In this document: in pieces, positions 23,501 to 28,622 of the stretch
Position numbering within the stretch: position 1 is the first letter of the stretch
Layout: the number at the start of each line of letters is the position of its first letter
Source of the DNA: Ichthyophonus hoferi
Taxonomy: Eukaryota; Opisthokonta; Ichthyosporea; Ichthyophonida; Ichthyophonidae
Length of the DNA: 28,622 bases
NCBI GenBank assembly: GCA_002751075.1
Contig: NAOQ01000671.1
Coordinates: 1-28,622 of the forward strand
Reading direction: 5' to 3'
Notes under the pieces: model-generated
What the model saw: only the letters and a program-made list of their open reading frames with translations
Database searches by the model: none
Told to the model about the DNA's origin: nothing
Translations under genes and position numbers: made by a program

Positions 23501-26500
23501 TGGCCGTCATAGCAGCCATTATCGAATCAAGAGGTCACGATATTCTTAATGTAGCGTACTAAAGTATATAGGGGATAGTCCCACGTGTATGTAACATGCC
23601 TGTGCTATATGTACCTGTGCTATATGTACGATGACTCTCTCCTTCCTTATGTGGCCTCTATACAAGGTGTGTACCATAACTCTTATGATTGATGAGGATT
23701 ATATGTCACTGGGTACTATAAATAGTCCTGTATGAAAGTACAACCAACCGTACTGGTACAAAAATGCACTATTCTGATAGAAAGAGCTAATGGGCCTAGG
23801 ACTGGCATCGGGGGAATAATTTTTATCCGCCCCTCACTGGCTGATGATTGTCATTAAGCCATTAATTTATAACTAACACTGAATTGGCTGGTAGAGCTTC
23901 CAATAGCATAATCCGGTTTTATTTTGGGATAATTCATTGTGAGGTATTAATTACATAGACTGCTAGTATGGAAATTTTGGTTTGGATAATGACGTATTTT
24001 GTCCTGGCCACCTGGTACCAACTATAAACACAGGCTGTTGATTGGATGAATGGGGCAGTTAGACATAACCTGCACATTGCCTTTATGGCCATTCCTGGGA
24101 TGGGCAAGAGTACCTTAGCCCGAGCCCTGTCCGAGCTGCTAGATATACCCTGGGTCAACCAGGCAAGTACATATCTGTGCATTGCCCAGCTAGCTAAGTG
24201 GCCCTTAACATGGCTTAGGTTGTGTTTGTATGTAGTATGCATGCCTAGACTGTGATAACGCCCTGGCATCATGGCCCTAAACCAACCTAGTACCACTATG
24301 TAACTTATAACATGCAGCACCGCTAGGTTGCCTATCTATAACTTCTTCTCATTGCTTCTTGAAGCACCAGTTGGTACCAACCCTTTGCTGTGTACCCCTG
24401 CATATAAACACCCTGAATGTGATATGGTGTGGGCCCCCCTTGACTAACCCTGTAAGTAGGATGAGCTGGGTGGCGCCAAGGGATATCATGGCGCGATCAA
24501 AAAGATAACCAATGACAAGGCGTGCAGGGGAATCATCTGCGATAAGTCCCACCACGACCTTAAGGTAGGGAGAGTGTATGACAGCGGTATAGTCACTGAT
24601 TGGTCATGTATCATTCTGTAACTAAATATGACTAAGCAGAGGGGTGGCGTGTAGTGCCATGAAATGATTGGTTAGAAGAGACATTAATGTACGTGCACTA
24701 CCGTAATTCTATCATTTTATTGGCTAAAGTCTAAATAGACCAATAATTACGGACAGGTTCTCATAAGATGTGGCCATATAGAATTAATTTTCTAATGATT
24801 ATAATGACTTTATTGATTGCCAGTACAGGCAACATTGGTCTGCTTTAATAACGGGTAGATAGAGGCTTGGCTACAGGAGGATAATCCCTCTATGATAGAT
24901 ACATGTGCCTCAGAACTAATAGAGGCCATTTCTCTTCCATTGTCAACCTACCTATGTATGTGGTAACCTTTATGCCCTGCACAGGTGCGACGTTCTATGA
25001 TTGATGCCAGAGCCCGACTGATGACTATGGTATATATAGTTATAAAGCACCCTGATGACGAGGGAGACTCCTTGACTAACACCTTGAAGGTGTGTATAGA
25101 GAGAGTGAGCCTAGACAGGGAGGGGATAGGTACCAATGCCTAAATTCTTTCTATTCGTACTCTTAGTTGTATCGATTGGTGATGCTCACTTCACTTATTT
25201 TGTGTACACCCCATCCTATCATTATATGGTCTCGTTATCTCATTGGTCCATATTTTATTCCCTCTACCGTAGTTATCCCGTGAACGAATCGTCAAACGAG
25301 AGTTCGGCCATCTCTCACTTTTCAAGGGGAACAAGTTAGACCCAGCTTTAAGCCAGTTTGAACATGTGACTCTCATCCTCCTATCACTGTCCCTTTCTCT
25401 CCTTACCCTCCTATCTCTATAGTAATACCTGTAGCTATCATAAATCCCTCTTTGGTTCACGTGTAGTGTTCTTCATGATATTACAAACTGGTTCTTTAAT
25501 GGAGGGGTGTTAATATGAGAAGGTGAGTATGGTAATTAATTTTACAACTCCATAGTAATTGGTTAGTTATTACCTAAGGTGGTTGGGAAATGAAATTAGG
25601 AACCAATGGGGATTGGGGAAAGAGATCTTTTATCATGTATATAGTAATCTTACATTGTATACATTATCTAGAGATTCCTTTGCATCTCATATACAAATGG
25701 CCAGTCTTACCTGGGGCCCCGTATGGTATGGGATATGTGTAGCCATTTATTTTATGTAGGGCGTCTCTCTGTACTACCGGTAGCTATAGGCTATAAGCCA
25801 AGCTAACCTGGGGCTATCTTTAGACATGGAGAACATTAACACCCGAGGAGAGGAAGGAGGTGACCCTGGTGGTAGAGGTCAATGCACTACGCACCCCAGA
25901 CCAGCAGCTGGAATATATTCTGACCAAGTTAAAGGAAGATGGTCTCCTTACCATGGAGATACCCTCTGCCAAGGTTAGGCTTCGCTCATATACACATATA
26001 TACATAGAGGGTCAATATATATATATATATGCATGCATAGATGTACATGCTTTTTTTTGTCTTCCACGCTACACCCTGACCCTAACCTATCTTTGCCTCT
26101 CTCGTCCCATAGGAAAGGGAACTGGCGCTCTCCAAGTCCAGACTGTATGAGGAGAATCTTAATAAAAAGAATAAATTACAGGGTATTGTAGCTATCATCC
26201 TTCTATCTAGGTTTTATTTTAGTTTTATTCGTATTTATATACCTATCCCTCCAGATATAGGTATCTTTCTTTCACGATATATCTCTCCTCTTGGTCCCAT
26301 GTCACTGTCTTCTCCCAGCCTACCTATACCTCTTTTACAGTCCCTATAACAATAATTTCTTTGTCCCACTCTAATGGTGGCCTCCTTTGTCTCTCTGTTG
26401 TCGGTTGTATTGTATAGTGTAGTACCTATAGAGCAGCTACCACACCCAGTACATCTGCAGTGGTGAGGCTATTGACCCACAGGTCAACGCAAACACATAA

Positions 26501-28452
26501 ATAGTTATAAATATATTTGTATAGACACTGGCCTTAAGCCTTATATGTACTAACCCAACCACCTATATAGCTACCACCCTTTTATTCGAGGTTGTTCTAG
26601 ACAGCCAATCACAAGAGCGATTGAAGGCTGTGATCAAAGATAAACTACAACCGGTATGCCCTACCCTGACTCCTAAGACTGAGTTTCACATGACGCTGTT
26701 GTTTTTATCCGATAACCCTACCCAGGCCCAGCGATCACTGGATACTGAGTTAAAGGTGAGCACTGGTCAGGTGATAGTGGGCTGCAATTGATGCAATACT
26801 CCATATTGACTTTAGTAGCCAATGGGCTTATAGAGGATACGTGAATGTTTCTGATATCCAGATGGTGGGAAGCGTATTCACATTGGTTAGTATAGGAATA
26901 GATATAAAGTTAATACTAGTGTCTAATGTACGTATGGACGTATTTTTGTATACCCTATATAACAGTACTATATACCCTATAGCAGTCCTATATACCCTGT
27001 ATAGCAGTGTTCTATAAGCCCTAGGTGGTAAGGTACTAATACTATGGTATCTACAGGGGCTATTGGAGCAGACCTGCGAGATGGTAACTACAAAAATTGC
27101 TTACAATGACAGGATCGCTGGGCTAGTAGTGAGTGGAGTGAGCCCACCCCTCCCTCATGATACCATCCCCCATATAACACTGGCACAGGGCACAACATCC
27201 CATGGGACCCTAGTACCCGCCGTGGAGTGTGGTCACATGATAGTATGTATTCCACCCTGCCTCACCTTATGTTTATATGTTTAGATGTAATTGATATCTT
27301 TCTCATACAGCAGTGCTTTCTCTTAGTCATTGTTTACAGTGGTGTATCCTGTATCTCTGTCTATAGCCTTATACCAGAGGTGGGTGCAGGAGGCTAAGAA
27401 CTACAAGGCCATTGACATTGATTCACTTACCCTAACGGGCTCTGTGTGCCGCGAGGTGAAAAAGGTGTCAAAGTAAGTTGGTGAAGATAGGCCCTCTAGA
27501 CATCCATATGGATGTATGTTTGTAAGGAGGCAGGCAGGCCTTGGCTTATAGTGACATGTGCAGAAGATGTTGCGTCATAGTTTATACTATTTGGTGTATA
27601 CCTCTTTAATTGATAATTATTTATACATAAATTATGATACAATATGTTAAGCTTATTGTATCTTATAAGATGTTATGTTATGGTCTATGGTGTTATATTA
27701 TGTTATGTTACAGCATATTGTGTTATGTTATGTTATGTTATGCTATAGTATTTGTGTTACGTTGTATTATGTTATACTATATCATATATTGCTATGTTAT
27801 GACATGTTTGTTTTATAATCCTTCATCCCTTATAATGTGCCCTTGCATGTAGAACATACGTGTCTTGATTGTGTCCACATATATAGTTCTTTGACCACCC
27901 TACCCTTAATATATAAGGAATGACCAAATGTTGCATTCAGTGGGGCTGATTTAATGTGTGGTATACGGTGGTATGAATATATTACCAAATAAACAGATTA
28001 GAGATGGTTAATAATATGGAAAGGGTGCAGTACTCATTAAGTAGTTTAGGGAGTTTACATGAGATAGGGACCAACGGGATATGGTATAGCAAGAGTGGTA
28101 ATTAATACAGGCTTTATACTATACCAGTGTGTCTAAACCACAAAAGAATGAAGTGAGCAAGGGTGCTTCTACATCCAATACGAATAACCAAACTCCAGAG
28201 GCGGCCAATAAAACCCCTGATTCAAAAACGTCCAAAGGGGCCAAGGGTAAGTCTAAATCCAATAAGAAGAACCAAACCCCAAAGGTGGCCAATAAAACCC
28301 CTGATTCACAAAAGTCCGAAGGGAGCAAGGGTGCGTCTACATCCAATCAGAGCAACCAACCCCCAAAGGCTGCCAATGAAACCCTTAATTCACAGAAGTC
28401 CGAAGTGGGCAAGCGTGTTTCTAGATCCGATCAGAGCCAACTAACCAAATAG
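17548..28452 (+). CDS. TRL1: Trifunctional tRNA ligase (ligase, kinase, 2H phosphodiesterase), Trl1-like, about 900 residues
   Basis: Twenty exons join in frame: 17548-17742, 18054-18171, 19112-19224, 19676-19788, 20046-20145, 20631-20740, 21542-21635, 22170-22334, 22752-22871, 23147-23278, 24034-24162, 24460-24564, 24985-25089, 25273-25365, 25824-25973, 26113-26182, 26571-26755, 27057-27242, 27378-27472 and 28128-28452 (stop TAG). The order is ligase (about 1-420), kinase (421-590), 2H phosphodiesterase (about 620-792) and a repetitive lysine-rich tail (794-900). Fungal Trl1 has the same order. In that family the phosphodiesterase and kinase heal the broken ends and the ligase seals tRNA halves and the HAC1-type stress mRNA, leaving a 2'-phosphate. 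Yeast Trl1 is 827 residues, so the extra length here is mainly the tail. The ATG at 17548 was preferred to an in-frame ATG at 17467 because the intervening residues look like untranslated AT-rich sequence. Two introns are GC-AG. The exon 18/19 junction has an alternative (end 27246, start 27367). Confidence 0.92.
20303..20371 (+). other. Possible cassette exon inside the ligase gene (doubtful)
   Basis: After a CAG acceptor an open stretch reads YINEIERERGKDGMVYIK and ends at donor GTACGG (20372), or earlier at GTGTAT (20345). Either form is a multiple of three and would fit between two phase-0 borders. Family resemblance argues against it: ALADYL joined directly to VDNMVTLVGES gives the expected short spacing before motif IIIa. 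It was left out of the main gene model. Confidence 0.3.
20904..20940. repeat. 8-bp inverted repeat in the GC-AG intron
   Basis: ATGGTGGG at 20904-20911 is exactly complementary to CCCACCAT at 20933-20940, with a 21-base loop. It lies in the 801-base intron after exon 6 of the ligase gene. Its function is unknown. Confidence 0.6.
21434..21483. repeat. Long hairpin near the 3' end of the GC-AG intron
   Basis: CCAAGGTAT at 21434 pairs with ATACCTTGG ending at 21483. Inside it TATAGCTATGA pairs exactly with TCATAGCTATA around a four-base CTAA loop. The two stems are separated by a small asymmetric bulge, giving about 20 base pairs in 50 bases. It ends 58 bases before the acceptor AG at 21540-21541. 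Confidence 0.8.
21880..21985. repeat. GTATGTATATAGGATA-type imperfect microsatellite
   Basis: Repeated GATAGTATGTATATA units grade into a pure GTAT run (about 21956-21983). It is intronic, in the ligase gene before the motif IV/V exon. Confidence 0.8.
23599..23628. repeat. Two-copy 15-bp tandem repeat
   Basis: CCTGTGCTATATGTA is repeated exactly in tandem. It lies in the 755-base intron between the ligase and kinase domain exons. That intron shows no other recognisable feature. Confidence 0.75.
24034..25365 (+). other. Polynucleotide 5'-kinase domain of the tRNA ligase
   Basis: NLHIAFMAIPGMGKSTLARAL carries the P-loop GMGKST (residues 442-447, Lys445). WVNQDEL follows, and Asp464 fits the general-base aspartate after the vQnD-like segment of Trl1 kinases. 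GIICDKSHHDLK (Asp491) matches the family's D-x-N-N-H segment that starts the lid. RERIVKREFGHLSL matches the arginine-rich lid and R-G-x-x-H-Q-like region. Exons 11 to 14 encode it. The domain phosphorylates the 5'-OH of the cleaved RNA. Fungal members prefer GTP; I cannot tell the preference here. Confidence 0.87.
24701..24752. repeat. Palindromic element with ATTGG/CCAAT inner pair
   Basis: CCGTAATT at 24701-24708 pairs with AATTACGG ending at 24752, and ATTGGC pairs with ACCAAT (one mismatch) further in. It lies in an intron of the kinase region. The layout suggests a very short foldback element. Confidence 0.5.
26113..27472 (+). other. 2H-type cyclic phosphodiesterase domain of the tRNA ligase
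   Basis: Two HxT motifs, FHMTLLF (His677, Thr679) and PHITLAQG (His738, Thr740), lie 61 residues apart as in 2H phosphoesterases. The first follows a VVLDSQSQERLKAVI strand and helix. The domain opens the 2',3'-cyclic phosphate to a 2'-phosphate in the family. The exon after the second HxT (27378-27472) encodes RWVQEAKNYKAIDIDSLTL, the closing strand and helix. If the intron before it uses donor 27247 and acceptor 27366, four residues (V-S-L-Y-like) are added and Q is kept. Confidence 0.88.
26949..27012. repeat. Three-copy tandem repeat of about 21 bp
   Basis: The unit TATACCCTATA followed by a CAGT-containing end is repeated three times with small changes. It lies in the intron between the two HxT-bearing exons, ending about 45 bases before the acceptor. 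Confidence 0.75.
27655..27795. repeat. (TTATG)n imperfect pentanucleotide repeat
   Basis: Runs of TTATG with interruptions fill much of the last intron (27473-28127) of the ligase gene. The open frame visible across it is a product of the repeat, not a gene. Confidence 0.85.
28150..28449 (+). repeat. Coding 84-bp tandem repeat, 3.6 copies, in the last ligase exon
   Basis: Units start at 28150, 28234, 28318 and 28402; the last is cut to 48 bases by the stop codon. Each full unit encodes 28 residues around a core N-Q-T-P-x-x-A-N-K-T-P-D-S, preceded by K-G-A-S-T-S-N. The tail is rich in Lys, Ser, Asn, Thr and Pro, predicted disordered and strongly basic. The copies have diverged at the protein level but keep the same length, so the expansion is in-frame. 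Confidence 0.9.
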
Positions 28453-28622
28453 GAAACTGATTAGATTTTCATTTTAATTGGCCACAAGTTACTGTCATTG
28501 TTTCGTAGACCCAAGGAAGAGTATAAAGTCCATTTGGTTGGCCATGGGCTAACCATGCGATTCTGACTTATCCTAATACACAATAGCGTCAGGGGTAACT
28601 TGGAGATTGTAAAGAGTACTAG
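28453..28622. other. 3' flank of the tRNA ligase gene
   Basis: The sequence after the TAG stop is AT-rich and shows no open frame of note. No AATAAA was found before the window ends, so the polyadenylation site may lie outside or use a variant signal. Confidence 0.5.

Noticed and set aside
27634-27852. 72-codon open frame rich in Cys, Tyr, Met and Leu
   Set aside because: It is the translation of the TTATG repeat inside the last ligase intron.

Overview
The window is eukaryotic nuclear DNA: AT-rich, dense in microsatellites, with genes cut into many short exons by introns of roughly 130 to 940 bases. Three host genes can be assembled by joining exons across consistent splice phases. No bacterial-type operon, ribosome binding site, CRISPR array or RNA gene was seen. 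The organism cannot be fixed from the sequence. Intron density, the multi-C2 protein, copia-type fossils and a fungal-style tRNA ligase together suggest a protist, an early-branching fungus or a simple holozoan.

Layout. (1) About 329-6721, minus strand: the 5' part of a gene for a protein with at least three C2 domains, starting at 6721 and running off the left edge. (2) 6722-14034: 7.3 kb of AT-rich intergenic DNA whose only recognisable content is a pair of broken, oppositely oriented copia-type integrase fragments near 10.2-10.7 kb, plus small inverted repeats. (3) 14035-16277, minus strand: a four-exon gene for a 302-residue basic nuclear protein with S/T-P-x-K motifs, one AT-hook-like patch and an acidic C-terminal part. 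(4) 16278-17547: a 1.27 kb head-to-head spacer. (5) 17548-28452, plus strand: a gene of about 20 exons for a trifunctional tRNA ligase of about 900 residues, in the order ligase, polynucleotide kinase, 2H phosphodiesterase. It ends in a lysine-rich tail made of 28-residue tandem repeats.

The best-supported and most interesting object is the tRNA ligase. The KANG nucleotidyl-lysine motif, the EGAVV and KYK motifs, the GMGKST P-loop and both HxT motifs of the 2H domain are all present, in the order known from fungal Trl1. Proteins of this type heal and seal tRNA halves after intron removal and join the HAC1/XBP1-type mRNA in the unfolded protein response. The gene uses two GC-AG introns. The last exon adds a repetitive basic tail that I do not know from the family.

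The three genes show no evident functional link. The basic nuclear protein and the ligase are divergently arranged and could share a promoter region. Exon borders were chosen by eye from splice consensus, phase and family resemblance; those marked uncertain need transcript data.
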